A stretch of DNA of 64,000 nt from Solibaculum mannosilyticum (GTDB taxonomy: Bacteria > Bacillota > Clostridia > Oscillospirales > Acutalibacteraceae): positions 62,001 through 126,000 of the forward strand of contig NZ_AP023321.1 in the NCBI RefSeq assembly GCF_015140235.1, read 5' to 3'. Shown piece after piece: positions 38,278-46,465 of the stretch. The notes below the pieces were generated by a model. The model was given only the letters and a program-made list of their open reading frames with translations. It did not search any database and was not told the origin of the DNA. Both the position numbers and the translations under genes were made by a program. How positions within the stretch are numbered: position 1 is the stretch's first letter; the number at the start of each line of letters is the position of its first letter.

Positions 38278-39812
38278 GGTTGTATCGCTTGCCCCTCCTC
38301 AGAGAGACGGAGGATGCGTGTAGCAGTATTTTGGACAAAGGCTGCGTCGTGTTCCACAAACAGCATACTGGCCCCGCTCTCGCAGATCAACTGTTCGATC
38401 TGGAGGCGGGAGAGGATATCAATGTAATTTAGGGGTTCGTCCCAGATGATGAGATGCGCTGGAGTGGCCAGGCTGGCCGCTAACAGCGCTTTTTTCTTTT
38501 GGCCGGAGCTGAGTTCCTCCAGGCGTCTGGCAAACTGGGAGCGTTCAAATCCCATTTTCCGCAGCAGAGTCAAAAAGAGCGTGAGATCCAGCCCGTGCTT
38601 TTGGGAAAAGGTACGGATATCTCCAGTCAACCCCTCGGCGTCCTGCTGTACCATTGATACGATAAGCCCCGACCCGGCCTGGATTTTACCACGGAATAAA
38701 GTCGGGCCATCTGGCTGGGGATATCCAGCCGCTTCACAGACGGCACGCAGCAAGGAAGATTTGCCGCATCCATTGGGGCCCAGGAGTGCCATCCGTTCGC
38801 CTGGGGACAGGGAAACATTCACCGGGCCGCACACCTGTCTGCCACCGTAGGACAAAACGACATCCTCCAAAGAGATGAGAGAGCTGGATTTGCGCCATGG
38901 CAAGGGAGAGAGACGTAAAGCTTCCGATGTCTCTACATCCCGCAGAAGACCGCGTTTTTCTTCAGCGGCCCTTTGCAGCCTCGCTTCAGTGGACTTGGAC
39001 CGTTTCATCATTTTAGCGGCCTTGTGCCCCAGATACCCCCGGTCTATATTTCCCTGCTGTCCGGGTTTTGAGACAAACTTCTCCCCTTCGGCTTTGGCGC
39101 TCCACTGAGCCGCGCGTTTTGCGGCGGCATCCAACCGGGAGATTTCTTTTTTGAGCTGGGCATTGCGCGCCGCTTCCCAGCGTTCCCGACGCTGTTTCTC
39201 CGCCGCCCAGGTGGAGTATCCGCCCCGCAGCACCTCTAATTTTTGACGTTCCAGCACAAGCATGTGATCCACAGCAGAATCCAGAAAGGCCCGGTCGTGG
39301 GAGATGAGCAAAAATCCGTCTTTGCTCGACAAGTATTGGGACACTGCTTCACGGCCCATGGCATCCAGATGGTTGGTGGGCTCGTCGATGAGGGGCCAAA
39401 CAGCGTCTGAGGAAAAAAGACAGGCCAATTGCAGCTTGGTTTGTTCCCCGCCGCTCAAGGTATGATACGGCCGATGAAGCACCTCCTCTGAAAGGGAAAG
39501 CTGGGAGAGTTCGCATAAAATACGCCAGGGCTCTACGTCGGGGACCCACTGTGTGAACAGTGTTTCCGGCGTTAGGGAAGCATCAAATCCCGAGAAGGGA
39601 AAGCATACGGGGCGGACCCCTCCCAAGGTGACGGCCCCGCCGGAGTCCAGGCAACCGGATAAAAGACGGAGCAGAGTGGTTTTACCCCGGCCGTTGCGGC
39701 CGGTACAGCCCAGACGCCAACAGGTGTCAAACTGGAACGAGACATCGGTAAACACATCTTCGGATGAACCGTCGTAACAAAAGGTCAAATGAGAGATTTG
39801 GACAATACTCAT
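38274..39812 (-). CDS. Lsa-family ABC-F ribosomal protection protein
   Basis: 512 residues, two ABC domains and no membrane segment. ABC1: Walker A GRNGRGKTTLL, signature LSGGEQTKLQLA, Walker B LIDEPTNHLD. A linker rich in Arg/Lys carries the antibiotic-resistance domain position. ABC2: Walker A GPNGCGKSSLL, LSSGQKKKALLA, IIWDEPLNYIDILSRLQIEQ, the last typical of the Lsa branch. Lsa proteins displace lincosamides, streptogramin A and pleuromutilins from the ribosome; resistance here is inferred. Start ATG 39812 after GAGGGG. The 320-base leader holds a tripeptide frame and competing hairpins, the usual antibiotic-induced attenuation layout. Confidence 0.88.
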   Translation of the reverse strand: MSIVQISHLTFCYDGSSEDVFTDVSFQFDTCWRLGCTGRNGRGKTTLLRLLSGCLDSGGAVTLGGVRPVCFPFSGFDASLTPETLFTQWVPDVEPWRILCELSQLSLSEEVLHRPYHTLSGGEQTKLQLACLFSSDAVWPLIDEPTNHLDAMGREAVSQYLSSKDGFLLISHDRAFLDSAVDHMLVLERQKLEVLRGGYSTWAAEKQRRERWEAARNAQLKKEISRLDAAAKRAAQWSAKAEGEKFVSKPGQQGNIDRGYLGHKAAKMMKRSKSTEARLQRAAEEKRGLLRDVETSEALRLSPLPWRKSSSLISLEDVVLSYGGRQVCGPVNVSLSPGERMALLGPNGCGKSSLLRAVCEAAGYPQPDGPTLFRGKIQAGSGLIVSMVQQDAEGLTGDIRTFSQKHGLDLTLFLTLLRKMGFERSQFARRLEELSSGQKKKALLAASLATPAHLIIWDEPLNYIDILSRLQIEQLICESGASMLFVEHDAAFVQNTATRILRLSEEGQAIQP

Positions 39813-39937
39813 AAAGCGTCCCCTCCTGTGTATGAAGTAAAATGGGGACGGCACAATGCCGTCTTTGAATTTAGTACATCTGTCCGCACGATACAGACAA
39901 GTGAGTAAAATGTATCCCAAAGCATTCGCCAAAGATA

Positions 39938-40007
39938 CAAAAAAGAGCTGCGGGCGCAGGATGGCGCACCACAGCTCCTTTTTCTTTCAAAGACGCAAAA
40001 AGAGCTG
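39938..40007 (-). promoter_or_regulatory. terminator/antiterminator attenuator in the ABC-F leader
   Basis: Minus strand: CAGCTCTTTTT (from 40007) can pair with AAAAAGGAGCTG to form an antiterminator, or GGAGCTG can pair with CAGCTC further on, closing a GC-rich hairpin (39945-39977) followed by TTTTTT. The two structures share the GGAGCTG strand and exclude each other. Confidence 0.8.
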
Positions 40008-40091
40008 GGAAAAGCCTGCCATAACCCGCAAAGGCGACAAAACCAAGGCAGTAATCCGCACTGCCGTTTTCTGGTTTTTCACCGATGTGGA

Positions 40092-40103
40092 TTATTTGCG
40101 CAT
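40092..40103 (-). CDS. tripeptide leader reading frame (M-R-K-stop), candidate
   Basis: ATG CGC AAA TAA with GGAG eight bases upstream, about 30 bases into the transcript. A ribosome held here by an antibiotic could favour the antiterminator. A longer 83-codon frame starts nearby but has no ribosome binding site and runs through the attenuator. Confidence 0.45.
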   Translation of the reverse strand: MRK

Positions 40104-40139
40104 TTTCCCAACTCCAATTCATTTTTATGTTCTGTGCTT

Positions 40140-40168
40140 ATCTTACCGCCGGCAAGGCCGTTTGTCAA
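40140..40168 (-). promoter_or_regulatory. sigma-A promoter of the ABC-F gene
   Basis: Minus strand TTGACA, 17-bp spacer, TAAGAT, about 20 bp after the hydE stop. Confidence 0.82.
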
Positions 40169-40188
40169 GCCTTGTGAACAACGTGACG

Positions 40189-41217
40189 TCACACTTTGTA
40201 GTCGCCCCGGCTGAGGTCCGGCTCATATCCCGCCGCTCGAATGCGCTGCTTTAAGGCCTTTAATCCTTCGGCTGCCTCCTCGCCGGTGGAGAGCTTGCCG
40301 TTATAGAGGGTGTAAAGCTGCCGGACGTCGGTGGGGGAAAGATTGGGCATGACCACGTTGGCGCCGGCATCCATCCCCTTTTCCCGTCCCATGGGATCCA
40401 ACGACCCCAAGGCGGTAGTGGCTGGCAGCAGTACATGGGGCAGCAGGATGCGGGTGAGGGCCAGCATCAGGATGGTCTGAGGGATACTGCCCGCCGACTT
40501 ATCCCGGAAGGGGGTATCCTCGTGTGGGATAAAGGGGCCGATGCCCACCATATGGGGGTGTAACTCCTTCAAAAACAAGAGATCTTGCGCCAGTTCATTG
40601 GCCGTCTGCCCAGGGGACCCGATCATGACGCCCGCCCCGACCTGAAAGCCCAGACGTTTGAGTGTCCAAAGGCACTGCTTGCGGTGATCGGGGGACATCT
40701 CACGGGGATGGAGATGTCGGTAATGGATGTCGTCCGCCGTCTCGTGACGCAGGAGATACCGGTCGGCTCCGGCATCTCGATAAGCTCGGTATTCCTCCTC
40801 CTCTTTTTCCCCAAGGGACAACGTAACCGCGCAGTCGGGGAATTCTTCCTTAATGGAAGCCACCAGATCGGCCACCCTCTGGGCGGTGAACCAGGGATCT
40901 TCCCCCCCTTGCAGCACAAAGGTATGAAATCCCAGGGAGTGTCCCAGACGGCAGCAATGTAGAATCTGGTCCTTGGTGAGGCGATAGCGGGACACCTGAC
41001 GGTTGTCCCGACGGATGCCGCAGTAATAGCAGTCGTTTTTGCAGTGGTTGCTGATTTCGATGAGGCCGCGGAAATAGACCTTGCGGCCATAGACGCTGTC
41101 CCGGATGGAACGTGCAGCCTCCAAAATAGCGGGATCGGGGGAATGGCTCTGTTCCTCAATGAGCTGGACAAGCTGGCCATGATCCATGGAGCGGAGACCT
41201 TGGGTGGTTATGTCCAT
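40189..41217 (-). CDS. hydE: [FeFe]-hydrogenase maturase HydE (radical SAM)
   Basis: 342 residues. Radical SAM motif CKNDCYYCGIR (CxxxCxxC), YRLTKDQILHCCRLGHSLGF, FVLQGGEDPWF, RYLLRHETADDIHYRHLHP and GAGVMIGSPGQT, all HydE features. HydE works on the organometallic precursor of the 2Fe subcluster of [FeFe]-hydrogenase. Start ATG 41217 follows AAGGAGG and overlaps the end of hydF by 10 bp, so it is translated from the hydF message. The hydrogenase structural gene is not in the window. Confidence 0.93.
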   Translation of the reverse strand: MDITTQGLRSMDHGQLVQLIEEQSHSPDPAILEAARSIRDSVYGRKVYFRGLIEISNHCKNDCYYCGIRRDNRQVSRYRLTKDQILHCCRLGHSLGFHTFVLQGGEDPWFTAQRVADLVASIKEEFPDCAVTLSLGEKEEEEYRAYRDAGADRYLLRHETADDIHYRHLHPREMSPDHRKQCLWTLKRLGFQVGAGVMIGSPGQTANELAQDLLFLKELHPHMVGIGPFIPHEDTPFRDKSAGSIPQTILMLALTRILLPHVLLPATTALGSLDPMGREKGMDAGANVVMPNLSPTDVRQLYTLYNGKLSTGEEAAEGLKALKQRIRAAGYEPDLSRGDYKV

Positions 41218-42422
41218 GCCCCGCCCTCCTCCTTGGCGAACACGGCCGATGCACGAGGCAGGATGCCGGTGAGATAAGCCAGGATTACGCCGTAATTTGT
41301 GATGGGGAGATGGACGTCTTTGGCGTGGCCGATGCGGGATAAAACGGCCCGTCTTGTGAGCATACAGCCGCCGCACTGGATGACCATGGAATAAGGGGAC
41401 AAATCCTCCGGGAAATCATTGCCCGCCACATGGTCAAACTGGAAGGACTTCCCGGTTTTTTTCTGCAAAAGACGAGGGATCTTAACCCGGCCGATGTCCT
41501 CGTGATTGTGGTTATGGGTACAGCCTTCGGCCACCAGAATACGCGCGCCGTCGGGGAGATGGGCCACAGCGTTTGCCCCCTCCAGCATAGCCGGAAGATC
41601 CCCCTTTTGATTGGCGAGCAGCATGGAGAAGGAGGTCAGTGGGATGTCCTTTGGAACGATGGAATCCACGATCTGAAAGGCCTGGGAATCGGTGACCACC
41701 AAATCCACCCGTTTGGAATTTTGAAGAGTGGAGGCCAACTCTGTCTCGCGGCAGACGTGGCAGGCAATGCCGTGATCCAGGCAATCCCGGATCAGCTGTA
41801 CCTGGGGAAGAATGAGACGCCCTTTGGGGGCCTCGGAATCCACAGGAATGACCAATACCACCGTCGATCCACTGGGTACAAGGTGACCGATAAGGCTATC
41901 CTCCTGATCCCCCAATTTTTGAAGCTCTTTCACCATCCGGCTTTTGAGCCCCTGAATGGAGCGTGGGTCCTTGTCCGACACCAGGACAGCTTCCGGATAT
42001 CGTTCCATCATGGTACGGCATAATTCTTCCGGCGCCAGATCGCATTTGGTCAGCGTCAAAATGGAGGGGATATTCCGTTTTTTCCAAAGCTCCATAGTGC
42101 GGCAATAATCGTTCCTATCGAAATGGGAGATGTCGGCGGCATAAATGGCTAGATCCGTGCGGTCCAGCATGGCTCTGGTCTTATGAACCCGCAGGTCTCC
42201 TACCGAACCCGAATCCCCCAGGCCGGCCGTATCCACCAGTGCGATGGGGCCAAAGGGGATCAGCTCCATCCCCTTGACCACGGGATCGGTGGTAGTGCCG
42301 GCGGTAGGAGAGACAATGGCCAAATCCTGCTCGATGACACGGTTAAATAAACTGGATTTTCCAGCGTTCATGTTGCCGTAGATGACCACATGCCGTCTGG
42401 ACGCCAATGGAGTATTTTGCAT
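41208..42422 (-). CDS. hydF: [FeFe]-hydrogenase maturation GTPase/scaffold HydF
   Basis: 404 residues. GTPase domain with Walker A GNMNAGKSSLFN, switch TAGTTTDPV, DTAGLGD and LTKCDL; dimerisation domain; C-terminal cluster-binding domain with CTHNHNHEDIGRVKIP and CGGCM, the three Cys ligands of its [4Fe-4S]. HydF carries the 2Fe precursor and delivers it to the hydrogenase. ATG at 42422 follows GAAGGAG. First gene of hydF-hydE with its own promoter at 42654-42682 and a 225-base leader. Confidence 0.95.
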   Translation of the reverse strand: MQNTPLASRRHVVIYGNMNAGKSSLFNRVIEQDLAIVSPTAGTTTDPVVKGMELIPFGPIALVDTAGLGDSGSVGDLRVHKTRAMLDRTDLAIYAADISHFDRNDYCRTMELWKKRNIPSILTLTKCDLAPEELCRTMMERYPEAVLVSDKDPRSIQGLKSRMVKELQKLGDQEDSLIGHLVPSGSTVVLVIPVDSEAPKGRLILPQVQLIRDCLDHGIACHVCRETELASTLQNSKRVDLVVTDSQAFQIVDSIVPKDIPLTSFSMLLANQKGDLPAMLEGANAVAHLPDGARILVAEGCTHNHNHEDIGRVKIPRLLQKKTGKSFQFDHVAGNDFPEDLSPYSMVIQCGGCMLTRRAVLSRIGHAKDVHLPITNYGVILAYLTGILPRASAVFAKEEGGAWT

Positions 42423-42653
42423 CAGAAACCCGCTCCTTCCGATTGCCCCCAAGAAAAAGGCGCCTTCCCCTTGATGGGAAAAGCGCTGGAAACAAAGACA
42501 AAATAAGTCGTCTGCATCGTCCCCAATGGAGAGGATGTCTGCGTTCCAACACCTTCTCAAGCAGGGGAAATCCTTTTTGATGAGGTTTTATGGGAATATA
42601 TCCCGTGGGCTTAGGAGGCCCTTGGGCCGACGGGAAAATTTATCTTAGAAGAC

Positions 42654-42682
42654 ATTGTATCAACCGGCTCCCTGTTTGTCAA
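42654..42682 (-). promoter_or_regulatory. sigma-A promoter of hydF-hydE
   Basis: Minus strand TTGACA, 17-bp spacer, TACAAT. Confidence 0.85.
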
Positions 42683-42698
42683 TCAAGGGACGCGGAAA

Positions 42699-42727
42699 GC
42701 CCCCAGACTCGTCACGACTCTGGGGGC
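42699..42727 (-). terminator. terminal hairpin of the 43-kb RNA candidate
   Basis: 14-bp stem with arm GCCCCCAGACTCGT, short T-run (CTTT) on the minus strand. Placed just before the hydF promoter. Confidence 0.6.
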
Positions 42728-43659
42728 CTTAACAATCGACTTATCTTCTAACCGTACCACTACGGACAAGAAAACTATTTCTAGCAGTTTACCGATCAGC
42801 ATTTAACCCGCTTCATGGATTCTCTGGATGCTCTCATCCAAATGATCTTACAAGCTTTTTGAGGCTAAACTTTAACCCATACCACTCTCTCTTTCTCAGA
42901 CTCCAAGACAGTTAACACCTGTTTTCTGCTTCGGAATAGGAAATCAATGTCATATCGGGTATCGCCTTTCGGCCTGCTGCCGTCTCGATTTTGGCGGCTA
43001 TTCACTTGTATCTTTACGGGGAATCTCGCTGGCACGCAGTAACCTTTCAGTTCACACTGCACAATCAACAGCTTTCTTCACCTATTTGAAACGCAATCTT
43101 CCTGGTCGCCTTGATCCAAGGCATCGAAGGCTAAGATCTGTTTCACCGCATCTCCAGAACAAGGAACGTTTCGCCCTTATGATAATGAGAAAATGGATCG
43201 CGTCCTGCGCAGCCAGTGTGCTCTGCACATCATTCCCATTAAGCGTCCGTCACCCGGATGCCTGCTATTTTAATGGGAAGAACTGCCGAACAATGATCCA
43301 CGCCATGTTATCCATTTAGGCTCATGAATAATTTGTGCTGGATTAGACGGTATAGGCGGCGCCAGCCCCCCTCAGCTGGCACGGTTCGATATTTGATTCA
43401 CAGCCCATGGGACTCGCCTCCTCCTTTGTCAATTCCAAAGAACAACCTTTCCCACAGCACACTTCTAACCTTCTTGACTCAAAGGCTTCTCCCGTTTGAT
43501 TGTCTCACAAAAGACGACAGGATGCTGTTTCTGAGGAAAGGGGAGTTTATTCAGGATCCCATTTCTCCGCTGGTTTTGCCAGCTTGATGTCCTTTTGGAT
43601 TTGTTAGCATCCAGGACATCTTTTTCTTTGGGATCTTTTTTACTCCACCTCTTTGGTTC
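42699..43659 (-). ncRNA. candidate large structured noncoding RNA (about 960 nt)
   Basis: This 1-kb stretch has no reading frame above 71 codons and none with a ribosome binding site or known domain. It has a strong minus-strand promoter (TTGACA-17-TATAGT) and a terminal hairpin, and it is packed with perfect local stems: GATGTCCT/AGGACATC (43586-43620), TCCCATTAA/TTAATGGGA (43234-43278) enclosing a second GCGTCCG/CGGATGC stem, GCCTTG/CAAGGC (43108-43122). A separate promoter serves hydF, so this is an independent transcription unit. The closest known class would be the ornate large RNAs (OLE, ROOL, GOLLD), but I cannot match it to one. A decayed mobile element is the main alternative. Confidence 0.5.
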
Positions 43660-43665
43660 ATCTAT

Positions 43666-43694
43666 ACTATACCACGGCATGCATCTGTTGTCAA
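43666..43694 (-). promoter_or_regulatory. sigma-A promoter of the 43-kb RNA candidate
   Basis: Minus strand TTGACA, 17-bp spacer, TATAGT. Confidence 0.8.
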
Positions 43695-43753
43695 TACTTT
43701 TCTTTCAAATTTTAAAAAATATTTAGTGAAAATATTTAGGAGGGATTTGGGTG

Positions 43754-43782
43754 TTGACTTCACTAGATTTGGCATGTAAAAT
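43754..43782 (+). promoter_or_regulatory. sigma-A promoter of the DUF1292 gene
   Basis: TTGACT, 17-bp spacer, TAAAAT, 37 bp before the start codon. Confidence 0.8.
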
Positions 43783-43819
43783 GAAACCTACAGGTTGAAA
43801 TCAGGAAGGAGTTGAAACA

Positions 43820-44125
43820 ATGGCAGAGGAATTTAACAGCGAATTGGTCACCGTGGTGGATGAGGAGGGCGTTCAGCATCAGTTTGAACTCATCGACGCC
43901 ATCGAGACCGACGACGGCCGTTATGTCGCCCTGCTCCCCGTTTACGACGAGGCTCAGGATATTGTGGACGATGACGGCGAGCTTATCATCCTGGAAGTTA
44001 CCGAGGAGGATGGGGAAGAAGTTCTTGGCCCCATTGAAAATGACGAGTTGTTCGACAACATCGCTGCCATTTTTGAAGATCGTTTGGCCGATTTGTTTGA
44101 AATCGAAGAAGCCAGCGAGGAATAA
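43820..44125 (+). CDS. DUF1292 family protein (YrzB-like)
   Basis: 101 residues, strongly acidic (runs of Asp/Glu), with the family pattern VTVVDEEGVQHQFELIDAIE, YVALLPVYD and GELIILEVTEEDGEEVLGPI. DUF1292 proteins are small, soluble and conserved in Firmicutes; no function is established. Start after AAGGAG. It usually sits near alaS/yrrK, which are not present here. Confidence 0.9.
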   Translation: MAEEFNSELVTVVDEEGVQHQFELIDAIETDDGRYVALLPVYDEAQDIVDDDGELIILEVTEEDGEEVLGPIENDELFDNIAAIFEDRLADLFEIEEASEE

Positions 44126-44243
44126 AATTGTCGATATCAATGCCGGACCCGACAGCCTTGCGTTGGAGAAGGCGTAGACAATGATCTCTTAAAGTAATCT
44201 ATAAAAAAATCTCTATATGGGGATAGATTTCTTGCAGTTTTTA

Positions 44244-44252
44244 TGTTATAAT
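44244..44252 (+). promoter_or_regulatory. extended -10 promoter of the 44-kb RNA candidate
   Basis: ATGTTATAAT (TGnTATAAT form); a transcript would start near 44259. Confidence 0.6.
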
Positions 44253-44258
44253 GAGCCA

Positions 44259-44556
44259 GGCTTCAGGTGGGAGTAAGGATCTCCCATGCTGAACAGTTGG
44301 GGAAATTTTCCCTGCCTTTCTCGTGGACGGCGGTTTTTTTAACCCTACAACCCATTCTTCGGGAGCTTGTCTCCGCCGGTGGATTGCAGACCTCCCGGCC
44401 CCTCGGGGCTGGAAGAAGGGAGCACGAATCCGGAGGGCGGGCACCCACCTGTCTTCTTTCGTAGGCAGGTTAATACAAACCGCATTACGGCTGGGCGGGG
44501 CTTTTGCCAATCAAAAGGCGCAGAGCGAAACGTTGGTTTTGTTCTGCGCCTTTTTT
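44259..44556 (+). ncRNA. candidate structured noncoding RNA (about 300 nt)
   Basis: No plausible gene lies between DUF1292 and ddh. From an extended -10 promoter to a strong terminator the sequence folds well: CAGGTGGG (44264-44271) pairs with CCCACCTG (44443-44450) as a closing helix; inside is the hairpin CCGGCCCC/GGGGCTGG (44394-44411) within CTCCC/GGGAG; further on CCTGTC/GGCAGG. Size, closing helix and single-gene position recall 6S RNA, but I cannot confirm its consensus. It could also be a leader of ddh if the terminator is read through. Confidence 0.45.
44513..44556 (+). terminator. strong terminator of the 44-kb RNA candidate
   Basis: Arms GGCGCAGA and TCTGCGCC followed by TTTTTT. 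Confidence 0.85.
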
Positions 44557-44739
44557 GTTTGCAGAGAGGGGCGGCCATTTCGGATCATTTTCTGGTAAAA
44601 ACAACAAAATTAGCCGCAGTCTAGTGCAATTAGGACGGGTTTGTATTATCATTAGGGACGGATCATTTGATTACGAGAAAAGACGGGATTATATAGGAGA
44701 AACCCGTCTGATTTTAAAGGTTAAAGGAGTTGTGACCAG

Positions 44740-45726
44740 ATGAGCATTCGCATTGGTATTATGGGCTACGGCAACTTAGGCCGGGGCGTGGAATGCGCCA
44801 TTCGCAACAGCGAGGACGCAGAACTTGTGGCGGTCTTTACCCGCCGCGATCCTAAGATGGTGGACATCCTTACGCCAAACGTACCGGTTTACTCCGTGGA
44901 TCAAGCTATCTCTAAAAAGGATGATATCGACGTATTGATCCTGTGCGGCGGCAGCGCTACCGATCTGCCGGTTCAGACCCCGAAATTTGCCGAGTATTTT
45001 AACGTAGTGGATAGTTTCGACACCCACGCCAAAATCCCCGAGCATTTTGCAAACGTGGATGCCGCTGCAAAAAAAGGCGGTAAAGTAGGCGTTATCTCGG
45101 TGGGATGGGATCCCGGCATGTTCTCCCTCAACCGCCTGTACGCCAATGCAGTCCTGCCCAAGGGTCAGGATTATACCTTCTGGGGCAAAGGCGTCAGCCA
45201 GGGGCATTCCGATGCCATCCGCCGCATCGACGGCGTCAAAGATGCCCGGCAGTACACCATTCCCGTGGAGAGTGCCCTGGAGGCCGTGCGCAGCGGGGAG
45301 ACACCGGAACTGACCACCCGCCAAAAACATACCCGCGAGTGCTTTGTAGTGGCCGAGGAGGGCGCTGATCTGGAGCGTATCGAACGGGAGATCAAGACCA
45401 TGCCCAACTATTTTGCTGATTACGATACCACCGTCCATTTTATCACCGAAGAGGAAATGAAACGGGATCACAGCACACTGCCTCACGGAGGATTCGTCAT
45501 CCGCAGCGGCAAGACTGGCTGGGATCTGGAACATACCCATATTATTGAATACAGCCTCAAGCTGGATTCCAATCCGGAATTTACGTCTTCGGTGATTCTG
45601 GCCTATGCCCGTGCAGCTTACCGCCTCAACCAGGAAGGCCAGAGCGGATGCAAGACGGCATTCGACATTGCGCCCGCTTATTTGAGCGCTCAGAGCGGTG
45701 AAGAGTTGCGCGCCCATCTCCTGTAG
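44740..45726 (+). CDS. ddh: meso-diaminopimelate dehydrogenase
   Basis: 328 residues. Reductive amination of L-2-amino-6-oxopimelate to meso-diaminopimelate with NADPH, a one-step route to lysine and peptidoglycan precursor. Seen: Rossmann motif IGIMGYGNLGRG, VAVFTRRDP, LILCGGSATDLPVQ, DSFDTHAKIPEH, VGWDPGMFSLNRLYA, FWGKGVSQGHSDAIRRI and LEHTHIIEYSLKLDSNPEFT, all typical of Ddh. Start after AAAGGAG. Its stop codon is the first base triplet of repeat F. Confidence 0.96.
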   Translation: MSIRIGIMGYGNLGRGVECAIRNSEDAELVAVFTRRDPKMVDILTPNVPVYSVDQAISKKDDIDVLILCGGSATDLPVQTPKFAEYFNVVDSFDTHAKIPEHFANVDAAAKKGGKVGVISVGWDPGMFSLNRLYANAVLPKGQDYTFWGKGVSQGHSDAIRRIDGVKDARQYTIPVESALEAVRSGETPELTTRQKHTRECFVVAEEGADLERIEREIKTMPNYFADYDTTVHFITEEEMKRDHSTLPHGGFVIRSGKTGWDLEHTHIIEYSLKLDSNPEFTSSVILAYARAAYRLNQEGQSGCKTAFDIAPAYLSAQSGEELRAHLL

Positions 45727-45857
45727 GAGGCAGGGCCTCCAGCCAAGACGCGCCCGTCGTCTGGATAGGGTAGGGAACTGTTTATCCCCGCGAAGATCGC
45801 GAAGATATATCCTGTCCTGGTCTTTGCCTGTAGGAGGCAGGGCCTCCAGCCAAGATG
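45721..45857. repeat. repeat F: 1.3 units of 107 bp starting at the ddh stop
   Basis: CTGTAGGAGGCAGGGCCTCC followed by AGCCAAGACGCGCC recurs at 45721 and 45828. The TAG of the first copy is the ddh stop codon. The start module (palindrome plus AGCCAAGACGCGC) matches arrays C and E. Confidence 0.8.
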
Positions 45858-45907
45858 CGCCTTGGATTTTTGATCAGGCTGACACAATGTAAGAGAATCT
45901 TGTCCGG

Positions 45908-45953
45908 AACTTCGGCATGTACTAAAATTTCGTGCATGCCGAAGTTGTTTTTT
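45908..45953 (+). terminator. terminator after ddh
   Basis: Stem AACTTCGGCATG/CATGCCGAAGTT followed by GTTTTTT. Confidence 0.88.
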
Positions 45954-46130
45954 GTCGAGAAATGTGGTATGGTTATCTGTAGAAGGGATCTGTGAACCCA
46001 AAGAAGTCTCTAAGGGCTAACGATTCCATATGATCTATTCTTTTTAGAAGTAAGAAAATAAGACCTGTTTCCTGATTCAGAAGGTTCCCCCTGATGAAAA
46101 AGGCGACGAGAGGACCATTGTGTCTAATTG

Positions 46131-46153
46131 CGCGCCTAAGGGCGCGTTTTTTT
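46131..46153 (+). terminator. leader terminator before the hydrogenase regulator and hydG
   Basis: CGCGCC/GGCGCG stem with 4-base loop and TTTTTTT, only 30 bp before the TM1266-type gene and about 180 bp after the ddh terminator. The leader 45960-46130 has further pairing (GGGATC..; CCCCCTGATGAAAAAGG). Either it ends an RNA starting near 45990 or it is an attenuator; no known riboswitch class is recognised. Confidence 0.7.
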
Positions 46154-46182
46154 GTGCCGGAGACAGGAACAGAGGTGACCAA

Positions 46183-46440
46183 ATGGCAAAACGGATCGCC
46201 CTAGTGGGCATCATCGTGGAGGACAGTGCGGCTGCCGAACGCATCAACAGCATCCTCCATGACTATGGAGAAAACATCATCGGCCGCATGGGGCTGCCCT
46301 ATCGACAGAGGGGTGTGCATGTCATCAGCGTGGTAATGGACGCGGAAAATGATGTCATCAGCTCTATGGCGGGCAAGATTGGCAAAATCCCAGGCGTCAG
46401 TGTAAAGACGGTGTATCAGAAGGAAACACCAAGTGCCTGA
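46183..46440 (+). CDS. TM1266-family iron-only hydrogenase system regulator
   Basis: 85 residues, an ACT/ferredoxin-like small fold of the NikR C-terminal type: RIALVGIIVEDSAAAERINS, LHDYGENIIGRMGLPYRQRG, ISVVMDAENDVISSMAGKIG. TM1266-type proteins occur next to [FeFe]-hydrogenase maturation genes and are proposed regulators. ATG at 46183 follows AGAGGTG; the frame is open upstream across the leader terminator, so earlier starts are rejected. It precedes hydG by 25 bp. Confidence 0.9.
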   Translation: MAKRIALVGIIVEDSAAAERINSILHDYGENIIGRMGLPYRQRGVHVISVVMDAENDVISSMAGKIGKIPGVSVKTVYQKETPSA

Positions 46441-46465
46441 AAAAGCAAATAAGGGAGGAAATTAC

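Noticed and set aside
39871-40122. 83-codon leader protein upstream of the ABC-F gene
   Set aside because: No ribosome binding site and it runs through the attenuator; the M-R-K frame inside is better placed.
42865-43068. 67-codon minus-strand frame inside the RNA candidate
   Set aside because: No ribosome binding site, no recognised domain, and it overlaps strong local hairpins.
43465-43680. 71-codon minus-strand frame at the 5' end of the RNA candidate
   Set aside because: Its start would lie on the -10 of the promoter, so it cannot be translated from that transcript.
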